Positions 1 through 7,137 are shown, counted from the first letter of the stretch. The stretch: DNA of 23,906 nt from Candidatus Ryanbacteria bacterium RIFCSPLOWO2_12_FULL_47_9c (GCA_001821795.1 MHOB01000016.1:1-23906); one strand, 5' to 3'. The notes: generated by a model from the letters alone, not told the origin. Made by a program: numbers and translations.

Positions 1-235
1 CTGCTCGATTCTGTCCTGTCTCTACAAAAGAGTCAGAAAGCTGAACGTCAAATGTTTTGTCAAGCTCCTCTTGCGGAAATACGGTACCAAAAGCAATTTC
101 GTATGCTGATACTTTCAACGCGTTTTCGATCTTTGCTGTCACGTTGATTACGTGTGCCTCAAATGCTGCGAATAGTGGGATCATGGCAACTGCAGTGCCT
201 GCAGCGGCAAGTCCCAATACAATTTTCTTTTTCAT
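1..235 (-). CDS. Secreted TasA/camelysin-like surface protein (5' part only)
   Basis: An ATG at 235 opens a frame that runs off the left edge (78 codons visible). Residues 1-24 form a signal peptide: a KKK start, an Ala/Gly/Leu hydrophobic core, then an Ala-rich cleavage region. The mature start contains HVINVTAKIENAL and then FGTVFPQEELDKTF. From family knowledge, similar starts occur in many short secreted CPR proteins related to TasA/camelysin-type beta-sandwich fibre proteins. There is no Shine-Dalgarno. The long hairpin at 314-388 lies about 80 nt upstream on the same transcript side and may belong to its leader. The function cannot be settled because most of the protein lies outside the window; a general secreted surface protein is the safe call. 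Confidence 0.7.
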   Translation of the reverse strand, partial: MKKKIVLGLAAAGTAVAMIPLFAAFEAHVINVTAKIENALKVSAYEIAFGTVFPQEELDKTFDVQLSDSFVETGQNRA

Positions 236-313
236 ATATTTTTTAATTATTTTAATTACTTACTAATGCTCGACCTTTTACAAACTTGTTAACTTATTTT
301 GACCGATATTTCG

Positions 314-388
314 GCCAAAGTTGGGCCGGCACATCTACCCTCTCGCGTTGCCGCAAGAGAGTGGCGCAGGCACCAGCCCAACTTTGGC
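314..388. repeat. Long inverted repeat with inner hairpin (possible structured leader RNA)
   Basis: A perfect 13-nt inverted repeat, GCCAAAGTTGGGC at 314-326 and GCCCAACTTTGGC at 376-388, encloses 49 nt. Inside it is a second stem: CTCTC (340-344) with GAGAG (357-361), continued by GCG/CGC around a TTGC loop with an AA bulge. This makes a two-tier structure. It lies upstream of the minus-strand secreted-protein gene, so it could fold in that mRNA. No T-run follows on either side, so it is not a simple intrinsic terminator. I could not match it to a riboswitch class from memory. Confidence 0.6.
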
Positions 389-666
389 AAAAACCAAAAG
401 GCGCCGGTTATATTGACTGCCTATGAAAGATGTTTTTAACCTGCGCTTTCTTGTTAAGGAGAAAAAATATTTTTTGCTTTAAACCATTCTTATCAATCAC
501 CCCACCGAGAGTCAATCTTGACACGCTTAATTTTCAGTCAAGTTTTGTGGATAAGTGTGTATAAAATGTTGACATCATTGTGTAATACATGTGGGATATA
601 TGTTTACAACAGAAAGTATATTCTTTGACAAGCTAGCGCGTATAACAAGATATTGCGTAATATTTT
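389..666. other. Intergenic stretch with no supported gene
   Basis: This completes the 430-base gene-free region 236-666. I see no ORF with a credible start or composition. There is a short inverted pair CTTGAC...GTCAAG around 518-543 and an isolated TTGACA at 570-575 on the plus strand, without a convincing -10 box or downstream gene. The right end abuts the stop codon of the DedA-family gene. Confidence 0.5.
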
Positions 667-1272
667 TTATGCCCGGCGCCGTGAACGTTCCCGCATGACG
701 TGATAAAAACCGGGAAGCACCGACAGAACAATGATAGCGAAAATAATCGGCACCAAGTACTGATCTACTCCGGGGACTATACTCCCCAACCAATAACCTA
801 AAACGGGTATTCCAATACCCCAAAGAACACCACCAATAACGTTATAGAGAAGAAACGTTGGATATCTCATCTTGCCGACTCCGGCAACAATCGGCGCGAA
901 CGTCCTGATAATAGGCAGGAAACGCGCAAGCATGATTGTTTTTGGACCGTGCTGTTCATAAAATTTTTCAGCTTTCCGGATATGGTCTTTATGAAAAAAA
1001 ATTGAATTATCGCGGCGAAATATTTTCGGTCCCATGCGCCATCCAAACATGTATCCGACACTGTCGCCCAAAATCGCGGCAACAAACGTAAGTAAAATCA
1101 AAATCCAGATATTCAAATAATCTTGGGACGCAAGAAACCCCGCCGTAAACAAAAGCGAATCTCCCGGGAGAAAAAAACCAATAAGGAGCCCCGATTCCGC
1201 AAAAACAATGAAAAAAATACCAAGGTATCCGACTGTGGTTACAAGGAATGTCGGGTCAAGAAACTCAAGCAT
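667..1272 (-). CDS. DedA/VTT family membrane protein
   Basis: This is a 201-aa integral membrane protein of the DedA (SNARE-associated/VTT) family. Members are half-transporter-like inner membrane proteins tied to lipid carrier (undecaprenyl phosphate) or phospholipid translocation and envelope homeostasis. Family signatures are visible: the FFLPGDSLLFTAGF stretch, GDSVGYMFGWRMG, then the amphipathic KAEKFYEQHGPKTIMLARFLPIIRTFAPIVAG segment with its conserved RF.PI.R motif, and hydrophobic C-terminal helices followed by a basic tail. I use the ATG at 1272; a TTG two codons upstream is less likely. A TATACT -10 box lies 14 nt before the start and there is no Shine-Dalgarno, so the mRNA should be nearly leaderless. 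The gene is preceded by a hairpin terminator of the upstream zinc-ribbon gene and so forms its own unit. The family call is firm; the substrate is unknown. Confidence 0.92.
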   Translation of the reverse strand: MLEFLDPTFLVTTVGYLGIFFIVFAESGLLIGFFLPGDSLLFTAGFLASQDYLNIWILILLTFVAAILGDSVGYMFGWRMGPKIFRRDNSIFFHKDHIRKAEKFYEQHGPKTIMLARFLPIIRTFAPIVAGVGKMRYPTFLLYNVIGGVLWGIGIPVLGYWLGSIVPGVDQYLVPIIFAIIVLSVLPGFYHVMRERSRRRA

Positions 1273-1286
1273 ATGCAACGCGATTT

Positions 1287-1313
1287 AGTATAACACTATG
1301 GATACAAAAACAA
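1287..1313 (-). promoter_or_regulatory. Putative promoter of the DedA gene
   Basis: On the minus strand TATACT (1287-1292) is a good -10 box, with a poorer TTGTTT (1308-1313) 15 nt upstream. Predicted transcription would begin about 8 nt before the ATG at 1272. Confidence 0.4.
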
Positions 1314-1346
1314 AAAATCCCCCTTGAAAGTCTCGGGGGATTTTTT
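1312..1346 (-). terminator. Bidirectional intrinsic terminator
   Basis: A perfect 12-nt inverted repeat (1312-1323 with 1335-1346; C5/G5 core plus A6/T6 ends) encloses an 11-nt loop. It starts 7 nt past the stop codon of the zinc-ribbon gene. The stem carries its own T6 tract in both directions. Confidence 0.85.
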
Positions 1347-1352
1347 GTTTTT

Positions 1353-1541
1353 CTATCGGCGTGGGAATCTCTTGCGATTGCAATCTCGGCAATAGATCCT
1401 TCCGAACGTTCCGTCCTGTTTCTTGTTTGGCATGAACGGCAATTCGTTGATCGGCGCTTGGCATTCCGTGCATTGGATGCCAAGTGACGATACATCGTGT
1501 ATCTGCGTTCGCCGTTCTCCGCCATTTCTGTCAAAATTCAT
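1353..1541 (-). CDS. Small CxxC...CxxC zinc-ribbon protein
   Basis: This is a 62-aa protein with CTEC near residue 24 and CRDC near residue 52, a paired-CxxC treble-clef/zinc-ribbon arrangement. Between them lie ELPFMPNKKQDGTFGRIYC residues, and the protein ends in a basic RKRFPRR tail. This layout (CxxC, 'LPF.P', 'GR.YCRDC', basic end) is that of the short 'CxxC-x17CxxC' zinc-binding proteins common in CPR bacteria, probably nucleic-acid or protein binding. The ATG at 1541 is the only good start. A terminator follows directly. Several other frames overlap it, but only this one has the cysteine pattern. The molecular role is unknown. Confidence 0.8.
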   Translation of the reverse strand: MNFDRNGGERRTQIHDVSSLGIQCTECQAPINELPFMPNKKQDGTFGRIYCRDCNRKRFPRR

Positions 1542-1640
1542 CTCGTCGTTGCCCTATATTATCCCTATAATAGCCCTCAACTAGGCAAACGACTCGTGAC
1601 CTCGGTAATCTGCATTCTGCCTAATTTCTTGGTACTGTAA

Positions 1641-1669
1641 AGAGTACTCCACGCAGGGGTTTTTGTCAA
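1641..1669 (-). promoter_or_regulatory. Possible promoter upstream of the zinc-ribbon gene
   Basis: On the minus strand a perfect TTGACA (1664-1669), overlapping the stop of the upstream gene, is followed 17 nt later by TACTCT (1641-1646). The -10 match is weak and the leader would be about 95 nt. Confidence 0.3.
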
Positions 1670-2241
1670 GAAACGATCCCCACCACACCAAGAAACGCTG
1701 CAATACCAACACTATTGAGTACAAAAGAAAGTACGAGAAACACCCGCCAATCCATGCGCGAGATGCCCAAAAGCCCAACGCCAAGTTCATCCGGCAAGGG
1801 CGAAGCAATAATAAGCGCCCCGATAACAGGAGTTAAAATTCCAAAAAACTTTGACTGAAAAATACGGAGGACCCGACCGTTCCCCACCCGTGTGAAAAGC
1901 TGCCTAAGATCTTTTCCTAAACCGTCTTCGACGAAACGAAAAACAAAGAAATCGCCAATCGTTGCCCCAGCGCCCGCAAAAATTCCCACCAATAGAAAAT
2001 CAAGGTTTTCAGAAAAAAGAATCAGCGCCGCGGTTGCCGGAACTACGGTAAACGAGCTGACAAAAAAAATTCCTGTCAGGAAAGACCCCAGATATCCATA
2101 GGCGCCGAGCGACGAGAGAAATTCACGAAAAATATTTGTCTGAAAAAGAGCGTACGCGAAAACAATGCTCGCAAGAAAAGATGTTACATTATGGTAAACC
2201 CAATACTCCCGAGCGGGAGGAGAGGTTAATTCTTGTACCAT
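1666..2241 (-). CDS. VTT/DedA-like small membrane protein
   Basis: A 191-aa polytopic membrane protein. Hydrophobic segments lie at roughly residues 20-38, 48-64, 68-85, 90-105, 130-150 and 165-190. The pattern LGSFLTGIFFVSSFTVVPATAAL followed by GIFAGAGATIGDFFVFRF resembles the 'G.f..g...s.....P...l' and 'GD..gy..g' blocks of VTT (SNARE-associated) proteins. The similarity is looser than for the DedA protein at 667-1272, so the assignment is a family-level inference. The start ATG at 2241 lies inside the last codons of the DUF3105 gene (16-nt overlap), implying translational coupling and a shared operon. No Shine-Dalgarno is evident. A distinct, unnamed CPR membrane family is the main alternative. 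Confidence 0.7.
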   Translation of the reverse strand: MVQELTSPPAREYWVYHNVTSFLASIVFAYALFQTNIFREFLSSLGAYGYLGSFLTGIFFVSSFTVVPATAALILFSENLDFLLVGIFAGAGATIGDFFVFRFVEDGLGKDLRQLFTRVGNGRVLRIFQSKFFGILTPVIGALIIASPLPDELGVGLLGISRMDWRVFLVLSFVLNSVGIAAFLGVVGIVS

Positions 2242-2909
2242 GGTTCTGTATATGTTCTTCCTCCCTGCGCAGGAACGTTTTTTTCAGGACCAGTGTTATC
2301 AAAGCGTGTTATAAAATCGAGAATGCGCTTTTCGTCTAGCGTCCCGCCCTCGCCCAGATTAAAAGCGTCAAACCGTGTCCATGCGGCAATCGCAATATCT
2401 GTTTCGTTTTGAGGGCGCGGCGTCACCACAGTCCGAATACGAGAACGGCCGATCTCCTCAAGCCGCTCAATAACTTCGGCCGAGATATCCGGTTTATATG
2501 AAATCCACACGCGTCCGTGCTCAAGTGCATGCACAAGCCCTTCGTCCGGTTGTGGTATTTCATAAACGCCATCGCCTACGGAGTCCGACCAATGGTTACC
2601 CGATGTAGGTGGATTTGTTTTGTACTCAACACGCGTCCCTTCAGAGATGTGAGCCGCACCCTCATCATCCGCGGCGCGCGAAAAATCAGGCCCAAGCGAC
2701 TCTGAAACGCGGCTGGCCGCGCGATAAAATTTCCATAATCCAAATGCCAAGGCGGCCACAACAAGCGCAAGCACTGCCCACGGAAGTATGCGCAACAAAG
2801 CACGAGTGCGAGCTGCTTTAGCAAGCTCTTTCTCACGATCTTCGCGCTTTTGCTCTCTGCGTTCTTTTTTGCTCGATTCACCTGCTTGCATCTCATTCAT
2901 TCTTTCCAT
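2226..2909 (-). CDS. DUF3105 membrane-anchored protein
   Basis: A 227-aa protein. Residues 1-40 are highly charged (Lys/Arg/Glu-rich), residues 42-62 form one transmembrane helix, and the rest is a predicted extracytoplasmic DUF3105 domain. Signature pieces of that family are visible: YKTNPPTSGNHW, then VYEIPQPDEGLVHALEHG with the conserved HALEHG, and VWISYKP. The conserved His residues suggest a metal site, but no function is established for the family. It is translationally coupled to the VTT-like gene through a 16-nt overlap and lies 42 nt downstream of the pyrE-like gene. Alternative in-frame Met codons at residues 4 and 7 cannot be excluded as the start. The family call is firm. Confidence 0.88.
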   Translation of the reverse strand: MERMNEMQAGESSKKERREQKREDREKELAKAARTRALLRILPWAVLALVVAALAFGLWKFYRAASRVSESLGPDFSRAADDEGAAHISEGTRVEYKTNPPTSGNHWSDSVGDGVYEIPQPDEGLVHALEHGRVWISYKPDISAEVIERLEEIGRSRIRTVVTPRPQNETDIAIAAWTRFDAFNLGEGGTLDEKRILDFITRFDNTGPEKNVPAQGGRTYTEPWYKN

Positions 2910-2951
2910 AGTAGTTGAGAAATTTCTAAAAGAAAAGAGCGCGGAGTTCTC

Positions 2952-3776
2952 TCACACGCCCTTGAACTGCAATCCCGCCAACGGGTTCCGTTGCCTTGCG
3001 AGGAGGAACTCGGCGCGATTACGAGCCATCGCCTCCATGAGGCGAGGCCATTCGTTTTTCGGCTTCAGAACGACATTGCCTGCAGCAACATCATCCGCAA
3101 CGGCTGGGTCGTCTTGGCGGTACTCGGGAATAGGAACATCGACAAGACTGACGACAGGATAGCTGGAATCGCCCGGAGCGATCGTGAATCGCTTTCGGAC
3201 GGTGAGCGACCTGTTAAGCAGACAGACGATCACCGAAACGATTCCACCGTCACTCTCGATGAGCTTGACGAGCTCCGCCGTCGTCGAGAAGTTGTGGCAA
3301 ACATCCTCGACAATTGCGTAGCGAAGCCCCAACGTGATCGCATGGCGAGCGAAGACGAGGCGCGACTGCTCTCGACTTGTCTCGGTCTTGAGGGCTGTTA
3401 CCTCCTTCTCGGCCTTGACTGCCCGGCGCCCGCACACGAGGCCGAGCATCTTGGTGATGTCGTAACCCCCGATAGGTGCTCCGCAAAACACATCGACGTC
3501 GCCGATATATGGCAAGAGTAGTGACTTTAGACGCCGAGCGTAGTGGAAAAGCACATGGGGGTATTCCTCAGCCATTGCGAAGTTTGCGTAGACCTCACCC
3601 ACCCACTGCTTCTTGCTGCCGTCAGACGCGTCGTATCGACCTGCGTAGCCGACGAGCGGGCCGAACCGGCGACCTTCGGCCTTGGGGCAGGTGTAGTACC
3701 CACCACACCGACGAAGCGTTTCGAGATGATCGTCGCTAGTGACCGTGACACCATCGAGACTGAGCGAAAATTCCAT
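2952..3776 (-). CDS. pyrE: Orotate phosphoribosyltransferase-like protein
   Basis: A 274-aa type I phosphoribosyltransferase fold protein. The PRPP-binding loop is recognisable at residues 154-170 as YAIVEDVCHNFSTTAEL: a hydrophobic strand, an acidic pair (ED), then a Ser/Thr-rich loop. A preceding 'FCGAPIGGYDITKML' block (98-111) fits the flexible-loop/substrate region of OPRTases. It lies 27 nt downstream of pyrF, so the most economical role is conversion of orotate and PRPP to OMP, which PyrF decarboxylates to UMP. It is longer than typical bacterial PyrE (about 210 aa), with an extra 80-residue C-terminal part. A strong Shine-Dalgarno (GGAAGGGGG) precedes the ATG at 3776. The base specificity is inferred from context; another PRTase is possible. 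Confidence 0.75.
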   Translation of the reverse strand: MEFSLSLDGVTVTSDDHLETLRRCGGYYTCPKAEGRRFGPLVGYAGRYDASDGSKKQWVGEVYANFAMAEEYPHVLFHYARRLKSLLLPYIGDVDVFCGAPIGGYDITKMLGLVCGRRAVKAEKEVTALKTETSREQSRLVFARHAITLGLRYAIVEDVCHNFSTTAELVKLIESDGGIVSVIVCLLNRSLTVRKRFTIAPGDSSYPVVSLVDVPIPEYRQDDPAVADDVAAGNVVLKPKNEWPRLMEAMARNRAEFLLARQRNPLAGLQFKGV

Positions 3777-3803
3777 CTTTTATTTCCCCCTTCCTTGTCT
3801 GTC

Positions 3804-4718
3804 TCAAACGGACACGGATCGGTACCGGTTGATCAAGTTGTGGTACTTCTCCGCTTCACTACGTGGATCGTCTGCGTAGATGATCCCGCTCGACAAGTTG
3901 ATGAGCATTCCGAATCCACGACCATCTTGACTCACCATGACAGTCGCCTCGAGATCACCCTGTTGCTTCCCAATACCCGGGATGAGGAACGGCACATCGC
4001 CGACACGCGCTCGAACCTTCTTGGCTTCGACGGGATAGGTTGCTCCCACGACCAAGAGACAGTTCCCACTGTGCTTCCACTTCGTTGCCACGTTGAAGGC
4101 GACGCGCTCATAGAGCTGCATGGAATCGTCGCAGAGAACCTTGAGCCACTCATCCGCCGAAACTTCATCCGGCTTGGCACGCGGATCGAGCGTAAGTGTG
4201 TGGAGATCCTGGAATTCGCGCGCGCCGGGATTCGTTGTGCGGCAGAGAACGATGATGCCCTTATCCTCCCGATCGAGGAACGGGCGAAGCGCCTCCTCAC
4301 CGAAATACGGATGCACTGTTACCGCATCCGCATCGTTCGCCGCGAAAATCGCTTTTGCGTAGGCCTTGTTGCTGTCGCCGATGTCACCCCGCTTTGCATC
4401 GAGAATGGCTGGCGTTTCTGGCACGCACTCGTGGATGAATCGAATGATTTCCCCGAGTGCTCCTATCCCCTCTATGCCCTCCGCCTCGAAGAACGCGATG
4501 TTTAGCTTGTAGGCCGCAGCGACGTGAGCAGTCTTGCGAACCCGATCTTGACAGAACTTCTTGAACTGCGTTCCCGGCGTTATTAAGGGTAAATGCCTGG
4601 TGCCCTGCGGCTGGAATTCTTCCGGCAATTTCTCCATCAAGGGATCGAGCCCGACACAGAGAAACTTGCCCTCGGCCCACTTGGCCTCCAGTAGCCCCCG
4701 AAAGTTCCGCTGTTCCAT
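3804..4718 (-). CDS. pyrF: Orotidine 5'-phosphate decarboxylase (long, type 2)
   Basis: A 304-aa OMP decarboxylase of the longer subfamily. It makes UMP from OMP, the last step of de novo pyrimidine synthesis, in the cytoplasm. Visible landmarks are CVGLDP (21-26), KLNIAFFE (71-78), the catalytic DAKRGDIGDSNKAYAKAIF with the D-K-x-x-D triad (D107, K109, D112), VTVHPYFG (133-140), LIPGIGKQQGD, and the C-terminal phosphate-loop SSGIIYA. I chose the ATG at 4718 because AAGGGAG precedes it at proper spacing and the alignment-like core starts there; a TTG 19 codons upstream gives an unconvincing N-terminus. It heads a two-gene pyrF-pyrE unit. None of the other pyrimidine genes (pyrB, C, D) is in the window. 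Confidence 0.95.
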   Translation of the reverse strand: MEQRNFRGLLEAKWAEGKFLCVGLDPLMEKLPEEFQPQGTRHLPLITPGTQFKKFCQDRVRKTAHVAAAYKLNIAFFEAEGIEGIGALGEIIRFIHECVPETPAILDAKRGDIGDSNKAYAKAIFAANDADAVTVHPYFGEEALRPFLDREDKGIIVLCRTTNPGAREFQDLHTLTLDPRAKPDEVSADEWLKVLCDDSMQLYERVAFNVATKWKHSGNCLLVVGATYPVEAKKVRARVGDVPFLIPGIGKQQGDLEATVMVSQDGRGFGMLINLSSGIIYADDPRSEAEKYHNLINRYRSVSV

Positions 4719-4777
4719 TGCCTTATTCTCCCTTCGTAAGAACGTTGAGCCAGAACATCCAGCCCAATCTGACAATC

Positions 4778-4806
4778 ATGCTAGCACGAATGAGAATATT
4801 TGTTCA
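4778..4806 (-). promoter_or_regulatory. Putative pyrFE promoter
   Basis: Minus strand: TGAACA (4801-4806), a 17-nt spacer, then TAGCAT (4778-4783) with a TGC extended -10. Predicted leader is about 52 nt, in keeping with the Shine-Dalgarno of pyrF. Confidence 0.35.
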
Positions 4807-4814
4807 GCAGAAAA

Positions 4815-5582
4815 CTAAAAAAGTTTTTCTTGTTTCTTGAATTGTGCAAGCGCCTTATCGGCCGACTCGCGGTACGCGCAAAATTCGCAATCGACGCCTG
4901 AAGGCGGCAAAGAATCGCTTGTGAGCAATTTTTTTATATCTTTGAGTGCGGGCTCAACCCACGAATCGTCTCCCGTATAAGGAATAATCTTTACATCAAA
5001 CTCGAGCTTGCCGTCAAATGCTTCGCGGTCGCGCTTGCCATTTGCATAGACAAAATATCCGATACTAGAAACTTTAAAATTATTCTTGCGAAAGAGCCAC
5101 TGATATATTTCCATCTGGCGCTTGTAGCCAATCTGCCACTCGGCATCAAGATTTACTTCGCTGTCTTTTGCGGTCGCCTTGTAATCCACAATGTGCAGTT
5201 CATCTTTCGGATTTATCCATACATCATCAATCGCGCCAGTGATAAGCAAATTTGTTGGTTTATGCAAAAACTGCGCGCCGACAAAATTCTCGCGCCAGCG
5301 GTCAAGTTCCTCGTGCGCGAACGGCACGGCATCAATTTTGTAGTGCGCCATCAGCGGATGCGCGTCACCTTTTGCGCGGTGAATGTCAAACTCTTTTTTG
5401 AGCAAATGGTCAACCGCCGAGTTAAGATTAAATGGGTACCCTTCCGGCTCCCCCACGCCAAGTCGCCGATCAAGATAAAAACAGCGCGCGCAGCGCATAA
5501 AGTTTTCTATCTTTGAGCGCGACAGCCGAAACGCCCCCGCTGCAGCAGGGTCAAAAATATTACTTCTTCGTTTGTATGTCAT
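4815..5582 (-). CDS. Cas4/RecB-like PD-(D/E)XK nuclease with four-cysteine cluster
   Basis: A 255-aa PD-(D/E)XK exonuclease-like protein. The N-terminal LSRSKIENFMRCARCFYLDRR is typical of Cas4/AddB-type proteins. Nuclease motifs are intact: H59, GAIDD (116-120), VDYK (D133, K135), and the RecB QxxxY motif QMEIY (156-160). Cysteines C31/C34 near the start and C232/C235 near the end (CEFC) form a probable Fe-S cluster. From the family, it would be a DNA end-processing nuclease. No CRISPR repeats or cas1/cas2 lie nearby, so a repair or recombination role is more likely. I chose the ATG at 5582, preceded by AGGTGA; a GTG at 5594 is also open. Its start lies inside the end of the peroxiredoxin gene. 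Confidence 0.85.
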   Translation of the reverse strand: MTYKRRSNIFDPAAAGAFRLSRSKIENFMRCARCFYLDRRLGVGEPEGYPFNLNSAVDHLLKKEFDIHRAKGDAHPLMAHYKIDAVPFAHEELDRWRENFVGAQFLHKPTNLLITGAIDDVWINPKDELHIVDYKATAKDSEVNLDAEWQIGYKRQMEIYQWLFRKNNFKVSSIGYFVYANGKRDREAFDGKLEFDVKIIPYTGDDSWVEPALKDIKKLLTSDSLPPSGVDCEFCAYRESADKALAQFKKQEKLF

Positions 5583-6030
5583 CGAGAACTTCACCTGCGT
5601 GGAGCGCGGGTTTTACCTGCTCGTATATTTTTGAAATTTTTCCATTCCGATCAATCAAAAATGACGTGCGATTCGTGCCCATATATTCTCTTCCCATAAA
5701 TTTTTTCTTTCCCCACACGCCGTATGCTTTTACAACTTTTTTGTCTTCATCGGAGAGAAGCGTAAACGGTAACTCATATTTCTTGGCAAATTTTTCGTGG
5801 CTTTTTACAGAATCAACAGAGACACCGAGCACAACGATTTTTGATTTTTGAAAACCCGAGTAACTATCACGAATTGTGTACGCCTCGGTTGTACATCCCG
5901 GCGTATCGTCTTTCGGATAAAAATACAATAACACCCACTTGCCTTTGTAATCTTTGAGCGAATGTTTTTTACCTGTTTGATCGGGCAATGTGAACGCCGG
6001 CGCTTTCGCGCCTTCTTTAAGATGAACCAT
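5560..6030 (-). CDS. bcp: Bcp/PrxQ-type peroxiredoxin, single cysteine
   Basis: A 156-aa thioredoxin-fold peroxiredoxin that reduces hydrogen peroxide and alkyl hydroperoxides in the cytoplasm. Diagnostic pieces are APAFTLPDQTG, the active-site FYPKDDTPGCTTEA with peroxidatic Cys46, Thr43 and Pro44, VVLGVSVDSVKSHEKFAKKY, and LLSDE, followed by NRTSFLIDRNGKI. Length matches the family. C46 is the only cysteine: the resolving cysteine found five residues later in many Bcp proteins (as in E. coli) is replaced, so this is a one-Cys enzyme needing an external thiol. The ATG at 6030 lies immediately after a -10 box, so the mRNA is probably leaderless. Its 3' end overlaps the nuclease gene start by 23 nt, suggesting cotranscription. 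Confidence 0.95.
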   Translation of the reverse strand: MVHLKEGAKAPAFTLPDQTGKKHSLKDYKGKWVLLYFYPKDDTPGCTTEAYTIRDSYSGFQKSKIVVLGVSVDSVKSHEKFAKKYELPFTLLSDEDKKVVKAYGVWGKKKFMGREYMGTNRTSFLIDRNGKISKIYEQVKPALHAGEVLDDIQTKK

Positions 6031-6036
6031 TTTACT

Positions 6037-6065
6037 ATCATACGGGGCTCGCGCCCGAAAGACAA
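6037..6065 (-). promoter_or_regulatory. Promoter of bcp (leaderless)
   Basis: Minus strand: TTGTCT (6060-6065), a 17-nt spacer, TATGAT (6037-6042). The -10 box ends 6 nt before the ATG at 6030, so transcription should start at or next to the start codon. Confidence 0.65.
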
Positions 6066-6134
6066 ATAGTTTGACAAACCTTCAAAAAAAAGATTTTCTG
6101 AAGTGGGTTAGTAATTTCGACAGAGGGAGGTACG

Positions 6135-6245
6135 ATGCCCTACGAAGAGAAAGGATCGCCGTGGATACGCCTCGCGATGCTTGGTGTTATCGTCACCGGC
6201 TTAGCGATAGCGCTCGCGCGGCTTATCACCACAGGATACGACTAG
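6135..6245 (+). CDS. 36-aa single-pass membrane peptide
   Basis: A short ORF, ATG at 6135 to TAG at 6243-6245. GAGGGAGG (6123-6130) sits 4 nt before the ATG, a strong Shine-Dalgarno. The peptide has a charged start (MPYEEKGSPWIR), one hydrophobic helix at about residues 12-30 (LAMLGVIVTGLAIALARLI) and a short TTGYD tail. An intrinsic terminator follows within 30 nt, and TTGACA at 6071-6076 lies upstream, although the -10 box is poor. A complete expression unit around so small a frame argues it is real. It has the same length and design as the peptide at 11547-11657, with no evident sequence identity. The function is unknown; a small membrane regulator or toxin-like peptide are both possible. 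Confidence 0.65.
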   Translation: MPYEEKGSPWIRLAMLGVIVTGLAIALARLITTGYD

Positions 6246-6270
6246 ACCGAGGTAACCAACGCCCGGCAAC

Positions 6271-6303
6271 CCCCCGGTTTTAACCAACCTCGGGGGATTT
6301 TCT
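6271..6303 (+). terminator. Intrinsic terminator after the 36-aa peptide gene
   Basis: CCCCCG (6271-6276) pairs with CGGGGG (6291-6296) around a 14-nt loop, followed by ATTTTCTT. An outer pair, CCGAGGT (6247-6253) with ACCTCGG (6287-6293), offers an alternative fold. It ends at the stop codon of the convergent hydrolase gene. Confidence 0.65.
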
Positions 6304-7052
6304 TATTCAGCTAAAAATTTTCTAACGTGGCGATATATTATAGGTTTCGTAAAACGCGCAACATGATGCCCACCACGTTTATAAAGAACAAGTCTTGCGC
6401 CTGTTGCTTTGGCAAACTTTTGCGTCGGCTGCCATGGAACTACATCGTCATCCTGCGCATGAAAGAGTAAAACTTTCTTGCCCTCTATCTCTTTTGCGTA
6501 TGACGCGGGGTTGTAAAAATTGCCGCGGCCTTGTTTTTTCCAATCGCTCGAACGAAAACGATATGCCTCACCAAAGGCATTGCGAGTAAATTTTTCAAGC
6601 CGCGGCTGCGTTTCTTTTGTCTTTTGTTGTGCGCGCCACTCAATGACGCCAGATGCCGCAACAATTTTTGTCACACGCGGATCGCGCGAGCACAAGAGTG
6701 CCGCTGGCCCACCGAAACTCGAGCCAAAGATATAGAGTCTTTTTGGTTTTACACGATACCGTTTCCCGTCGAAAAAGCTGATAAAACCCCTCGGAAGTTC
6801 ATCAATGATATCTAAAATATCTTCGTGCGGCGAGCGTGCAAGAAATTTACCTCCCGATTCCCACGTGCCGCGATAGCGCGGGGCGAACGTCCAAAAACCT
6901 TTTTTAGAGTAAAATTCAAGGAACTCGCGCTTGGCGGGCACGCTTGGCATCCCCGAGCAGAAAATAATCACCTTGCCAGTATCCCTGCCGCGCGGGGGCA
7001 AAAATTCGGTGACGATCTCTTTTTTAAACCTTGTACGAAGCGCGTATGGCAT
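6303..7052 (-). CDS. Alpha/beta hydrolase (serine hydrolase)
   Basis: A 249-aa alpha/beta-hydrolase fold protein. The oxyanion-side strand VIIFCSGMPS (29-38) is followed by FWTFAPRYRGTWESGG, as in dienelactone hydrolase and prolyl-oligopeptidase-like enzymes. The nucleophile elbow is GSSFGG (S112), the acid lies in HAQDDDVVP (D202 or D203), and the histidine in GGHH (229/230). All three catalytic elements are in the correct order. No signal peptide is seen, so it is probably cytoplasmic. It lies 85 nt downstream of the leucyl aminopeptidase gene on the same strand, so the two may be cotranscribed; an exopeptidase-related or esterase role is possible. The substrate cannot be read from sequence. 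Confidence 0.88.
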   Translation of the reverse strand: MPYALRTRFKKEIVTEFLPPRGRDTGKVIIFCSGMPSVPAKREFLEFYSKKGFWTFAPRYRGTWESGGKFLARSPHEDILDIIDELPRGFISFFDGKRYRVKPKRLYIFGSSFGGPAALLCSRDPRVTKIVAASGVIEWRAQQKTKETQPRLEKFTRNAFGEAYRFRSSDWKKQGRGNFYNPASYAKEIEGKKVLLFHAQDDDVVPWQPTQKFAKATGARLVLYKRGGHHVARFTKPIIYRHVRKFLAE

Positions 7053-7137
7053 ATTCTTTGTGTTTTAGTTTTTGTATTTTTGCCCGCGGGGGATCCGGCG
7101 CACCACACCAAAAATGCGATCGCGAAAGGTTTTAGAT

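Noticed and set aside
423..482. 19-codon plus-strand ORF in the left intergenic region
   Set aside because: No Shine-Dalgarno, no good promoter and no terminator; length is within chance expectation.
570..600. TTGACA on the plus strand as a promoter
   Set aside because: The hexamer 17 nt downstream (TGGGAT) is a poor -10 box and no plus-strand gene follows.
3543..4505. 320-codon plus-strand frame opposite pyrE/pyrF
   Set aside because: It is the antisense shadow of two well-recognised enzymes and has no ribosome site or domain.
4815..5582. CRISPR-associated role for the Cas4-like protein
   Set aside because: No direct repeats with spacers and no other cas gene in the window.
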